A DNA stretch of 64,000 nucleotides from Glycine soja (Eukaryota; Streptophyta; Magnoliopsida; Fabales; Fabaceae). The stretch covers positions 27,414,566-27,478,565 of the forward strand of contig NC_041006.1 of assembly GCF_004193775.1 (NCBI RefSeq), given 5' to 3'. This document shows, one piece after another, positions 46,806 through 58,139 of the stretch (position 1 is its first letter; every line of letters starts with the position of its first letter). The translations under genes and the position numbers were made by a program. The notes beneath the pieces were generated by a model. That model was not told the origin of the DNA. It searched no databases and saw only the letters and a list, made by a program, of their open reading frames with translations.

Positions 46806-47245
46806 ATGTCTTCGAAAGAGAAGGGTGCCAATGTTCTGGTCCTCCTCCGTTGTAGGTAATTCTGTTTTCCTTTGTTAATTTTCGTGTTATGGAACTCCAT
46901 TTTCCAACTATACATGTCGATTTTTCGCAGTTCGTTTAGTGGTCGTGGTTTAGAGCATCGCCAACAAGCACATCGATAGGGTTTTCACCTTCGATAAGGT
47001 CCTTCTTCTCATTCTTCCTCGCATTCAATATGTTATAATCTCCAAGCTTGAGCTTACGAAAATGGACATAAATAGTGGGATGTTAAGTTAGTTTTAGGGG
47101 GATTTCAATTTGAAATCTGAAATGTGTTCATTTTATTTTGTGAAGGTTTTTGATTCTTCTGCCCAGCAAAGGGATCTTTATGAACAAGTTGTTACTCTGA
47201 TAGTTAATGAAGTTCTAGAGGGATTTTTATGCAGGCCATGCTAGC
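46806..47245 (+). pseudogene. Captured fragment of a kinesin-5 motor domain
   Basis: Three exon-like pieces encode the start of a BimC/kinesin-5 motor. 46806-46855 reads MSSKEKGANVLVLLRCR and runs into GTAATT. 46931-46998 reads SIANKHIDRVFTFDK. 47146-47240 reads VFDSSAQQRDLYEQVV and then IVNEVLEGF. In kinesin-5 these blocks lie in this order before the P-loop GQTGTGKT, which is missing here. Part of the normal sequence after LLRCR is also lost. The captured pieces keep gaps where introns would be, so capture was from genomic DNA. No function is expected. Confidence 0.85.
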
Positions 47246-47350
47246 AATCTTGCCACTCAAGCAGACCAAGTTGAGGTTGAGTTGACTGTTAATTTTTTTC
47301 ATTATTTATACTCTTGCTAATTATATTCTTATGTTTGATTTCATTTGCAC

Positions 47351-47640
47351 TTGGAAATTTGAGTGCAAAACATATGTGGACTGACATGCTACAATGGAGG
47401 AAGGAGTTTGGTGTTGATACTATTATGCAGGTAAATGCAGTTGGAATTTAGGGCATTTGTTTGGCTTCTGTTTTGGCAGGTTTGAGTACAAGGAACATGA
47501 CATGCTTTTGCAGTGATTGGTTGGCTTATCTATTGTTTCGTTTTTCTTCAGGATTTTGAGTTCAAGGAGTAAGTTGATTGAAATTTTGAAGCAAGTTGAC
47601 GATTGTTTTATAAGCAGAGGGCATAGAAAATGCAAGGTGT
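47351..47640 (+). pseudogene. Captured fragment of a Sec14-like phosphatidylinositol transfer protein
   Basis: 47351-47430 reads SAKHMWTDMLQWRKEFGVDT, ending IMQ just before GTAAAT. At 47552, after TTCTTCAG, DFEFKE follows and then a stop. Plant Sec14/SFH proteins have MLQWRKEFGADTI and DFEFKE in adjoining exons. About 80 bp of the first exon and the beginning of the next survive. The lipid-binding domain itself is absent. Confidence 0.8.
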
Positions 47641-47849
47641 TTATTCTTGGTTTTAAAATACAGAGAGCACATTCTCTATGAATAACAGGAGAAGGAAGAA
47701 GTGTGTGAAAAAATGGCGGCGGCGAACTTTGAGGTCTCTATGAATAACTCTTTCTTCTTCACTTTGACTTTGATCAGCTAAATTCAATTGTTTTAACTTT
47801 TTGGCAGGGCAATGGTCAGAAAATGAGTTTGGAAATATTTTAGTTATTC

Positions 47850-49143
47850 TCTTCCTCCGCTTCCACCTTCAGAATCTTTGATGATGTTGCACAACAAGTT
47901 CCTCATATACCTCCTTTTCCCTACATTGAAGTCCTTGCTTCTGAGGTATTATTGCTTCTCCCTTCATGAATCATGATTCTTTCAAACTATGTCATTTTTA
48001 ATATTCCTACATACTTAGGTTCCTTCATCCATCAAACACAACGTGGACTCTGTAAATTTGGATGGAGTTACTTTGTTAAAGGTAATGTTCCTTTCTTTGT
48101 CTTGGAATTCTTTCAATATTTGAATGTTTATATTATTTTATGAACAATTCTCAGGGGCGGGTGAATACCTAACAAGTTTTTGGTTTGTCCAACTCCGATT
48201 TAGTTCTCGGGAAATATGAAGGTGATGACATTTTCTATTTATTCATTCATTCCCATCTTGTTGATGACTAAATCAGTTGCAACTTTGGTTCCCTTTGGTC
48301 TATAGGAGGACTTAAGTTGTGGGAAGGTTCACTTGATCTAATTAAATCCCTTCATTCAGATATCAAAAATAAGCTTATCTCATTTAGTGGGAAGTGAGTA
48401 TTAGAGGTGAGCTTCTTTTTCTCTGTGATAAATGATTGGTTGTCAGGTTGTTTAGTTTTCGGGGGAACAAGAATTATGGTTGTTTAGTACAACTTATTAT
48501 TAATTGGGTTTGAGTGGAAATTCTAAATCCATACATGGAATTGGAAGCACAGTAGCTAGTATGCATTAATGTATTTTATATACAATTTATGTTCTTTTTA
48601 TACCAGAGATAAAATTGCATTCAGAACTTGCACAACCAAATGTATGCAATTGTTGATATAGTTGTTAGAGTGGAGTCCTGATCATAATTTTTCACGTAGA
48701 AAGATACACATTGCATGAAGTAGATGCTTGTACCTTGCATAGCACATCTGAGACCGTTTCTTATCAATAATTTGTGGCAAGGCAGAAGTTCACTTTTTTG
48801 TTGTTGACTAGTGTGGAATTGATAAATTGCTCCCTCATGTCAGTACAGATGCAAAAAATGATCATGGTGATGGTTATGACCCTATTCTTATGGCAGAGAC
48901 AATTTACTCAATCAACAATCTCCAAATATCTATGATCTTATCAAGAAGGTATTATTTTGCTCATAGACAAGAAAAATTATATTTCTATGTTGAGTCATTA
49001 CATTTTGTAAAAAATATATAATACATAGATAAATGTACAATTATTTGTGTATTTTTAATTATAAAAATATTGTTTTGCTTATCTATTGAAGTGTCAATGC
49101 ACAGTGCTTGCAGCATCCTAATGGAGTTGTGTACATGGCATTA
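47850..49143 (+). pseudogene. Captured fragments of a METTL18/HPM1-like protein methyltransferase
   Basis: Exon-like pieces occur in order. 47868-47945 reads IFDDVAQQVPHIPPFPYIEV. 48019-48080 reads PSSIKHNVDSVNLDGVTLLK. 48156-48222 has QVFGLSNSDLVLGKYE. 48305-48413 reads GGLKLWEGSLDLIKSLHSDI and then ISFSGK, a stop, and VLE. 48817-48955 reads LLPHVSTDAKNDHGDGYDPI, then LMAETIYSINNLQ. 49098-49143 has CLQHPNGVVYMA. The WEGSLDL, LMAETIYS and HPNGVVYMA blocks fit plant histidine-protein methyltransferase 1 homologues. The SAM-binding LELGCGHG block is missing. Confidence 0.75.
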
Positions 49144-49242
49144 TGAAAAAAGGATTTTTACTTTTAAGTTATTGAAGCATTTATATTACTAGTCTAAGTC
49201 TTAGAATGCTTATATATACATTCCTAATGTTTGTGGTTTTAG

Positions 49243-49605
49243 GCCGATGATCGAGAAGTGCATCTGGGATTGATATATTCGTGCTTTCTAGGCTCAAGAA
49301 TGCTAGGAAGCACTGCATTTTCGTGTCTCACTAGTGGACCATCATCGCTTAGAACTGAGGACTGCCTAGTTATTGCATACATTATACTGGCTCTTCTCCT
49401 GTGTATTGTGGCTTATGACTATCAGGTGCAATTATTTATATATCTAGAAAGTATCAAATATATTTTTGGTCAGATTTTTGAGCTGGAAGTCTAGAGTCTA
49501 CTCTCATGTGCAGGAAATTAGGGTTTCGGTGATACTATTTTGCTTGTTTCATGCTTGTGTTGGATTTGTTTTGCCATCACTTTCTAGATTGAGGACCATG
49601 TAATC
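49243..49605 (+). pseudogene. Captured fragment of a molybdate-anion/MFS transporter (MFSD5-like)
   Basis: 49246-49425 reads DDREVHLGLIYSCFLGSRML, then SLRTEDCLVIAYIILALLLC and IVAYDYQ, ending before GTGCAA. The next piece, 49514-49605, follows CAG and reads EIRVSVILFCLFHACVGFVL and PSLSRLRTM before a stop. These blocks match two neighbouring membrane-helix exons of plant molybdate-anion transporter-like MFS proteins. The rest of the 12-helix protein is absent. Confidence 0.8.
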
Positions 49606-50800
49606 TCTTTAACTAGAGTTGTGCTTTTGCTTGTTTCAAAATGAGTTTGTCATGACTTTCCATGTGTGCACTGTTATTATGTTAGTAATAAATGCTTTGC
49701 TGGATACTCACAACAGGGAATGGAGACAGGCAGGTGGCCACCAACCTGGTGTACTTAGCACTGGTCAAGGACTTCATAGTTATTATTAGTATCCAATTTG
49801 AAAGTGTTGGAAGTACAACTAGACTTGGGTGTTTATAAGTGTTTCATACTTTCATACTTAATTACTAAAGATAATTTTAGTTTTGGGCGCAAGATTCTTT
49901 TATCATGTGCAATGTGAAGTTGTAAGCTTGATTGTGTATGGCAATGTAAATGTTTGGCTTAACAGTTTTTACATGTGCTCTTCTAACAACACGTTATACG
50001 GTATGTTAATTAATTTCATAATTAGTGTTGGATGGTGAACTAATGTTACACCAATAATTAATGGATGATTTCTCATGAGACTAAAATTTTGTAGCAAGGA
50101 ATTGTAGCCACTGGATTAGTTAACATTGCCACTTCATGGCGAAAGGTCCATTGTTTGCATCTATTTTCTACCCCTTTTGCCTTGTGCTTGTGGCTTCTGC
50201 TAGTTCCTTGTTATTAGAAGAGCACCTATACTTTGGAAGGTATGCACTATGACCTACCTTGTTCATTTAAATATGAATATTAATGTGACATTAACTTGCA
50301 AGAAATATATATTTCTCTTGCATCATTTTATTTACATAATTGTTTCACACCTAGTTTGGAAATTTTTTTGGTAAGTGATAAATTTTGTATAGAAGAACTA
50401 GAAGTATAGTTACACTGCAATGGAGACCACTCGTCCAATTAATGACACTCAGGTAATTAAGTCTTCTCTTATATCAATTATTAATTACAAGAAATAATTT
50501 TCTTATACAAATATGCCACTATTGATAAAACTATCAGAGGAATATTTGAGATTAAAAGCAAGGGTAAAAGTTTTGCAACGTTCTCAAAGGCAATTATATA
50601 ACTTACCTGCTTTATTATGGCAATAAAATTCCATATTTTATTACTTAATTATTATGCCAATAAAATTTCCTATTTTATTACTTTATTATTATGTCAATAA
50701 AAAATAAAATAATCATTGACTATAAATAAAGCCTTGATTAGTAAAAAAAAATAATCATTGACTATTATGGCAATAAAAAAGTAAAATATTTTTTTTTTAA
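49606..50800 (+). other. CACTA interior, unassigned
   Basis: There may be further captured pieces, for example 50405-50450 (METTRPINDTQ before GTAATT). They are too short for assignment. The rest is AT-rich. Confidence 0.4.
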
Positions 50801-51109
50801 AAAAAAGAAGATATTCTAATACGGTTCTTTGAAAAATTGTCTTATTTTAAAAAAAATCGTCTTAGAATCCTTAATTTTTTAATTTTTTTTAAAAAATAAA
50901 CATATTTTAAGACAGTTATTTGAAAATCATATTAAATTGTAGATATTCTAAGACGATTATTTTCTTTAAAATTATCTTAGAATTATAACTTTTCTAATAC
51001 GGATTTTTGAGAACCGTCGTCATAGATGCATACATTCTACGATATCTCTTGCGACGACGGTTAATAACTGACGTAGAATGTCCAAAATAACCGTTGTAGA
51101 AAAGTACTT
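50800..51109 (-). repeat. Subterminal repeats of the CACTA element
   Basis: Direct and inverted copies of a CGTCTTAGAAT / TTCTAATACGGTT type word recur every 30 to 60 bp. CACTA transposases bind such subterminal words. The left end has fewer copies (46500-46545). Confidence 0.7.
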
Positions 51110-51120
51110 TTTTAGTAGTG
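51110..51120 (-). repeat. Right terminal inverted repeat of the CACTA element
   Basis: TTTTAGTAGTG, followed by the AGG duplication. Confidence 0.92.
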
Positions 51121-51123
51121 AGG

Positions 51124-54100
51124 GAAAAAATTTGCATGTGGGTAGTTGAAGTAATCAAAATTAGGAAAATAGAAGAGAAATTGTATTTATATAATTTTAA
51201 TGTAAAAAAATAATACAAAAATACAAAAAAGATGAGATGGACAAATATAAAGATAACCAATGAAAATCAAGTCATTGATCACAAGTGGTTAATGTACTCA
51301 AGTTAAAATTGAATCATTCGAGTAATATCTGAATTTGATCCTTGGTGAAAATAATTTTTTATCAAATTTTAATTATCTTTTGGTTGAATTCTAGATTAGT
51401 CATATCTTTTTTTTCTAATGAAGTGAAGAGTTAAAAAAATTATTAATGATGAGATAAAGAAAAAAGTTAATATTATAGAAATTATATTAATTTTTTGTTG
51501 TATAAATAATAGTATAACTCAAAACGTAAATCACGTTGGTGAAAAAAAACAGGACACTGAAAAGACAGTAAACATAACATTGCAGATTCATGTACTTTTG
51601 AACATCTGAGGCTCCAGATCAGGGGTTGGCCAAAAGGAAGAATAGAGTTAAAACACCCAAGCAATAGTATCATTCCTGTAAAGTTTACATATCCCACCCA
51701 TATTCATGTTTATTGTACTCGTGCTTTGTGTATTTTATTAGATCTCCTTATAAATAAGTTGCTTTTAAAAGTATATATATGAGACTGAAAGAAGAAAAAG
51801 TTCTACATTAGTTGAAAACTTCAAAAAAAAATTATTATAAATTTATTTTCAAGATGACATTTTTAAAGACATAAATCACATTATATTATTTCAATCATAA
51901 TTTTCATATTTTGTAAAATATAAGTTATTCAAAATTAAATTTGTAAATGTTAACCACAACACATACAAGTCGCATTATTTTAGTGAACGGCCAGTTATTT
52001 TATTGGCTCAACTCTCTGATCTTTCACTTCCTCGGGAGCATGATGGAGAAATAGTTAGTTTATTGAACCTTTATATAACTTTTTTTTTTTCTAGATCATA
52101 GGTGTCGTCGGAGGTAATCCTTCAGTCGAATAGAATCATCATATATGAATGATAAAGTTTTGTCTTCAAATAATTACAAAATTTAAACTCGAAACCTTTA
52201 ATTAAGATAAAACAATCTCGCGCGTATCTTGATTCACAGCTTTGGTGGTAACTTCATATAGTTCTCTATGTGTGTAGTGATTGATCTATATATTCAATCA
52301 ATGATTCACTCTGTTCTTAATTTTAACTGAGTTCTCAACTTCCATCGACATGAATTCTCAAATTGTTCAGACTAGTTTCGTGCCAAACCCGACTTAAAGG
52401 ATTGTGTTGGAAAGGGCAATTTTCCCATAGTCACATTCATTATTTTTACTGTTCAACTTGCCATTTGCTGAAAATTAATTGGCCATGACCCTATTAACCT
52501 TTTTTCTCTTTGCAGGGAAATATAAATGGTCCATAATCTCAAATTAACCTTTTCTTTTTGCCTTCTTGTTCTTTAGAATGAGTCACGGGTTATGGTCCAA
52601 AAAAAGTTCCATGCATAATCAAGGGGAAGAGAAAGGGAGCACATGACAACAGCTTCACTAGGTCAATTTTATATGCAAATTGCTGTGGAAGAAATTAGCA
52701 TTGAGGTCAATGTCTGAAGGCTATAAATGGAATACAAGTACAAGCTATTAGATCTTAGCGAGGTGGATTAACACTAAATTAATGCATGGCACAACAATTG
52801 ATGATCTCTCTTAAATAAAGATTAGTTGACTTCGTTAATGCAGACACAAACTGTATGATTGTTTCTCAGTGCTTGTTTTTAGCAAATTGGGCCATGCCTT
52901 TTAACATTGATTTATTAAAGTGACACAGTTTTTTTAACCAAGTTGAAAAAAATAAAATAAATACGAAACTTACCACACTACTGTTCACAGTGAAAAGCAC
53001 ACTAGAGGGAACTATATTCTCATCTTTATTTCAAAGTTTGGCTTTTCTAGATTACACTGCTTATTAGTAGTGCTTTCTCTCTCTGTACCTCGCAGCTTGA
53101 GCCTAGTGCAGAAGGAAAAGAATAGAAAGCAGGTGGCAGAAGAAATATAGGAGCCTCACATTTAAGAAAGAAGAAAGGAAAGGTGTAAAAAAAAATTCAT
53201 GCAGATCTCTTCTCTAGGCAAAGAAATGCAAGTTTCATCTCTTTCTTTGCTGGCAATTCAGACCCTTTATCGTGCAACACTATCAATTAGTTAAAAAGAA
53301 TCACTGGATGATTATACAAATAAGGATCGTTACCAAAAAAAAAATGTGCCTCTGTCCTTGTTTATTAAATGTATTTTTGGAGCAGAAAGGTATCAAAATT
53401 AAGAGAAAATCTTAAACACTAGAAAAGCATTGGCCACACAAAAATGAGTATGTTAGTTTTATTCCTTTGTAAAAATTATATAATTATTATAATAAATAAA
53501 AAGAAAATATGCAGTGTTAGATTTGTTATACAACTGTAAGTCTGATCTGTAACAACCAATTGCTCTCATGTTTTTAGATATTTTTTCACGGGTTAGAATG
53601 AAAATATGCGTGGTTTGTAGATATTTTTTCAAATCAACACGTAGAAAAAAGGTTTTGTTAGAGTAAACCAAAATCAATTCATTTAATAAATGTATCTTAA
53701 TTATATGGTTCTCATGTTAATTATATATGTTTGTGTGGTCGCTGTAAGTGTGACAACAGTCATTCCAATGCATTTTCAAATTTTATATATATATATATTC
53801 TTTTATTGTCGTTATTTTATTATAACTCTTCATTTATTCTTATTATGTTAAAAAATCCATATTCCAATTATCTTTCATTCTCCCTTTTTCTCTAATTTGT
53901 CATTTCTTTATAATATGAAATAAAAATATTAAAAGTCATATTATTTGAAAATATATATTTAATTGGTTATGTTTGAGAGTTTTAAAATACATAATTGTAT
54001 TTTAATTCTCTAAGAAGTTATAAAATAATATTGTTTCCTTAAATCAAGGATATAAAAATATTTATTTGTGAAAGACTTAAGTTATGTTTGATAAAATTAA

Positions 54101-54430
54101 CTAAAAAGTTAATCAAAAATTAAAAAATTAACCGATAGCCAAAAGAAGTGGTAATCTTGTGGTTGATAAGCTTGCAAACTTAGCATTTGAGTTGCATGAT
54201 AGGTACTGATTGGAGGATGCTATCAATAATCAAGTCTATTCTCTTTTACATTCTGATGTAATTGTCATTGATGGCATTTCTGTTTCTCAATAAAATGGCA
54301 ATTTTTACCTGATGTAAACCCATTTGCACAAGAGTTGAGGATGGATCTTCAAAAGTTTTTCTTTCTATTTTTTTTTTACTTGTATGAAATTTAGAAAATA
54401 GAATGGATAAGGAGAATGAAGAAGCTGGTT
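51124..54430. other. AT-rich intergenic DNA, nothing firm recognised
   Basis: No exon or element could be supported. The - strand ORF at 51482-51697 is preceded by a TATTTATAAGG stretch on that strand, but its protein (start MGYVNFTGMILLLGCF) matches nothing I know. A few short AT-only stretches occur, for example at 53790-53800. Confidence 0.4.
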
Positions 54431-54439
54431 GGAAGAATC

Positions 54440-55050
54440 ACTCCTCCAGAATTGGTGTCACACACACAAGGTGGTGTTCCTTAATAAACCAATTTCTTTA
54501 ATCACTCAAGTAACTAAGGAGATTCACTCTCACACTTTAGAAGGTGATTAAAACTCAATTCAAGGTCTATTTTTTTTATTAGAAAATGTGTAGCCTATAA
54601 ATAGGAATGACATCAAGTTGGTTACACAAATGAGAAGATGAAATGATCACCAATAACAACAATTGATGGTGTCATTAAACCTAATTAAAAATAGAATTAA
54701 TAACAACAATTGATGGTGTCATTATACCTAATTAAAACTAGAATTAAGACACAAAAACATATGGAAAATTGTGCAACTCCTTGGTCAGCCAAGAGGTAGC
54801 CACAATCCTAGAGTTTTCACCTTATTAAACCTTGATTTCTTTAAATTAAAACAAGCCCAAAGGTGGTTCAAATCCAAAGAGAAATGACAGCCACTTTAAC
54901 ACAAGTTTAGGCCTTTATTTCAACTAACAAAATGCTAATAAAACCACTCAACAAAAGTGGGAACCCTCTACTCTTCTTGGAACATGGTGCAATTGACAAT
55001 CCGAAGCTTCTCCACTTGTAACGTGGGCCTAAATTCAAATATCATGGTTA
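54440..55050 (-). repeat. Probable 3' LTR or 3' region of the truncated gypsy element
   Basis: It lies just after the integrase stop. On the - strand it has a CTATTTATAGG TATA-like stretch (about 54590) followed by AATAAA, and a purine run AAGAAGAGTAGAGGG (54964-54978). No matching second copy exists in the window, so the ends are unresolved. A direct repeat of about 49 bp lies at 54648-54745. Confidence 0.45.
54648..54745. repeat. Direct duplication of about 49 bp
   Basis: AATAACAACAATTGATGGTG with TGTCATTAAACCTAATTAAA occurs twice in a row with small differences. Confidence 0.85.
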
Positions 55051-55057
55051 ACACTTG

Positions 55058-56269
55058 TTAAAGAGCTTTCTTGGCCTTCTTTGTTCTAGCCCTTGCCATA
55101 GGTCCTCCAAGTCCTTCTAAAGGTTCCTTGCCCTTGTTCCTTACCTTGTCCTCATCACTCTCTCCCTCTTCAAAAGGATTTGTCCTTAAATCAGCTTCTC
55201 CATCTACATCAAAAAGAGTTAAGTCAGACAAATTAAATGTAGTACTCACATTATACTCACCGGGCAATTCAATCTTGTACGCATTATCATTTATCCTTTC
55301 AAGTACTTGAAATGGACCATCCCCTCTTGGTTGAAGTTTGGATTTCCTTTGCTCTAGAAACCTCTCCTTTCTCATGTGAATCCAAACCCAATCTCTGGGT
55401 TGGAAAACAACCTTTTTGCGCCCCTTGTTTGCTTGTTTAGCATAGCTCTCATTCCTCTTTTCAATTTGGGCCTTGACTCTTTCATGGAGCTTTTTCACAT
55501 AGTCCACTTTGGTTTGTCCTTCCTTATGCTTAAAAACTGAAATATTAGGCATTGGCAACAAATCAAGAGGAGTTATTGGATTGAAACCATAAACAACCTC
55601 AAAAGGAGAACAACTAGTGGTGCTATGCACAACCCTATTATAAGCAAATTCAATTTGAGGTAAGCAAACTTTCCAATTTTTAAGATTCTTTTTCAAAATG
55701 GTCCTGAGCAAGGTACCCAAAGTCCTATTCACGACCTCCATTTGTCCATCCGTTTGAGGGTGACAGGTAGTAGAAAATAGTAGCTTAGTACCCAACTTCC
55801 CCCATAAGGTCCTTCATAAATGGCTTAGGAACTTGGAGTCCCTATCACTAACAATGCTTCTTGGTAATCCATGGAGTTTCACCACTTCTTTGAAGAACAA
55901 ATCCGCCACATGATTAGCATCATCAAATTTCTTACAAGGAATAAAATGAGACATTTTAGAAAACCTATCAACAACAATAAATATGGAATCCTTACCATTA
56001 CTTGTTCTAGGCAGCCCTAAAACAAAATCCATTGATAAATCAATCCATGGAGAATCTGGAATTGGTAAAAGAGTATACAAACCATGAGGCATTACCTTTG
56101 ACTTGGCCTTTTTACAAACAATACAACGCTCACAAAATTTTTGCACATCTTTCTTCATGTTAGACCAATAAAAATGCTCTTTCAAGGTCTTTTGGACTCC
56201 AAAATGCCCCATCAACCCACCTTCATGGGCTTCACACACAAGCAAGTTTCTAGTAGAACACTTGGGCAT
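55058..56269 (-). pseudogene. pol: Gypsy integrase (second copy)
   Basis: 56269-55814 carries the zinc region, with [20 protein letters not shown] and [13 protein letters not shown], and the core start [20 protein letters not shown] with [12 protein letters not shown] and [14 protein letters not shown]. After a shift at about 55800, 55795-55058 reads TTCHPQTDGQMEVVNRTLG with the catalytic glutamate, EFAYNRVVHSTT, LQPRGDGPFQVLERINDNAY and a charged tail ending MARARTKKAKKAL. The 245-residue second piece is fully open. Confidence 0.92.
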
Positions 56270-56365
56270 ACATAATTTATTTTCTTTGAAAAGGTAGCCC
56301 TCATATCTATAAAAATCATCTTTAGAAAACTTTTCACAACTTTTGAAGATTTCACCAAAGGTGTC

Positions 56366-57509
56366 TGATGTGCCATCATTTTCTTCTATTTTCTAAACCC
56401 TTTTTGCACCATTTTAATTACTGATTGGTCTTAATTGTCAATTAATCAGGCAGTTTTATTATTTGGGCTCATTTAGCTAATTTGATGTTTTTAATCTAAT
56501 TTCAGGAATTAATGAAACATTGGGCTTAATCTGGATTTTGGTTATGGACTTTAAGAGGGCAAATTAAGCAGCGCTTACCTTAGTTAATTAGGAAATTTCG
56601 CAATTTTATTTTATGTTGTTCAGTGTTTATTTCGTTTTGGGCCAGAGTATTGTAATAGGGCCCAGTGACTTTGAGTGACTCTTTTTAAATAGTAGCCTTG
56701 GGATTCGTGCAAGGCATTCTGTTATGCTATTCATTATTCAGAGCTTTTGTTTTAGGGTTTTTGTTTTTCTGCTTTGATGCTTCTGAGTTCGTAATGCAAT
56801 TTTACGTTTTCTGCTTCTAATTACAATTTCGTTCTTGCTTCTTCTTCTACTCTCATTTACGTTTCTGTTCCATTTTACATTTCTGTTCGTTTACGTTTCT
56901 GTTCATTTACGTTTCTGCTTCATGTTTCAATTGCGTTTTCTGTTTGAATCCATGGAAGGCTAGATTTTCTGGTGTTGTTTCCTTTTGAGGACGAAGCCCA
57001 ACTCTCTTTGAGGTTTCGCTTGTAATGTGGTTTCCTGGCAGTTCTCCCTTCACCAGTATCCCAAATTCGTGAATATTAATCAGTGCACCCTTTGTGTTCG
57101 ATTAATTGCCTCTAATCCTAACTTGCGTTCATGCTTAATGGACGAAGGGCTAACTGGTGTATGTGGTGCCTAATCACGTATTGAAAACCCTAAGTTGATT
57201 TTCGCTTAGTAAATTAAAATAGGGTTGGATTAAGTGGTTGACTGTTAGGGACGAATTCTCCATAACCCAGGATAAGAGAATGGCTTCTGAATCAGAGGAA
57301 ACAACCCGTTTTTAATATTAGTAGTTTCGTATTCCAGTTTACTTGTTCTGCTCTTTAATCACAAAACAAACAAACCCCCCCCAATCGTTACTGTTACTGC
57401 AAGTATATTATGAACATTTGGTTTGTCACTGCTCGTTGGGAAACGACCTAGGATCACTTCCTAGTTACTGCATTTTCATGTTTATTTGATTCGGGTACGG
57501 CCTCGATCA
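56366..57509 (+). mobile_element. Solo LTR D (1144 bp)
   Basis: It begins TGATGTGCCATCA and ends GGCCTCGATCA between GTGTC copies at 56361-56365 and 57510-57514. Gypsy sequence continues on both sides. It lacks coding sequence and AATCGATTA motifs, so it belongs to a different family from LTRs A to C. A TCTTTTTAAATAG stretch (about 56681) may be its TATA region. Confidence 0.9.
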
Positions 57510-57514
57510 GTGTC

Positions 57515-58134
57515 ATCTCCTTCATACATTTCTTTCAAGCAATCAAATCCAATCATTTTTGTTTCAAGCATAGAAAGCAAAAAGTGCCTCCTTGACAAGG
57601 CATCCGCAACAATATTTCTTTTTCCCTTTTTATGTTTAATAACATAAGGAAATTGCTCAAGAAATTTCACCCATTTGGTATGCCTTTTGTTTAGCTTACC
57701 TTGTCCCTTTAAGTATTTTAGGGACTCATGGTCACAAACTCCTTGGGATAAAGATAGTGTTGTCATGTTTTCAACGCTCTCACTAAGGCATATAACTCCT
57801 TATCATAAGTAGAATAGTTAAGGGTAAGACCACTTAATTTTTCACTAAAATAAGCAATTGGATGATCTTCTTGTAACAATACAACCCAAATCCCAACATT
57901 TGAAGCATCACATTCAATTTCAAAAGATTTTGAAAAATTTGACAAAGCAAGTATGGGGGCATTGATTAATTTTTGCTTAATAACATGGTTAACAGTTGTT
58001 TCAGCTTCATTGACCTTCTTTGTTTTAGCCCTTGTCATAAGTCCTTCAAGTCCTTCTAAAGATTTCTTACCCTTATTCTTTGTCTTGTCCTCATCATTAC
58101 CTCGAAAAAAGGTAAATTTGAAGCAATTAGGCAC
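57515..58134 (-). pseudogene. pol: Gypsy RNase H joined to an integrase-tail segment
   Basis: From 58050 leftwards: [50 protein letters not shown], then after a frameshift [20 protein letters not shown] and [15 protein letters not shown]. Upstream, 58120-58000 reads [18 protein letters not shown] and [12 protein letters not shown], closely related to the tail of the integrase at 55058-55140. RNase H should be preceded by RT, so the order is rearranged. Confidence 0.85.
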
Positions 58135-58139
58135 TTTCT

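Larger units (their letters stand above)
46411..51120 (+). mobile_element. Non-autonomous CACTA (En/Spm) transposon carrying host gene fragments
   Basis: It starts CACTACTAAAA and ends TTTTAGTAGTG, an inverted repeat with the CACTA signature, between AGG copies at 46408-46410 and 51121-51123 (3-bp TSD as expected). The ends hold short inverted subterminal repeats with GACGATT/AATCGTC words. No transposase sequence is recognised. The 4.7-kb interior holds exon pieces with splice-like borders resembling at least four host genes, all on the + strand. Legume CACTA elements with several captured gene fragments are known (soybean Tgm-Express1). Confidence 0.92.
54440..58134 (-). mobile_element. Truncated, rearranged Ty3/gypsy element with inserted solo LTR D
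   Basis: Integrase (55058-56269) and RNase H (57515-58050) survive on the - strand and are close in sequence to the complete element at 6490-12837. RT, protease, gag and a 5' LTR are absent. RNase H is joined upstream to a piece resembling the end of integrase (58040-58134). A likely 3' LTR or 3' region lies to the left. Confidence 0.85.

Noticed and set aside
51482..51697. Small - strand ORF with a TATA-like stretch upstream
   Set aside because: Too short and unlike anything known to me; kept only as a note under the intergenic entry.
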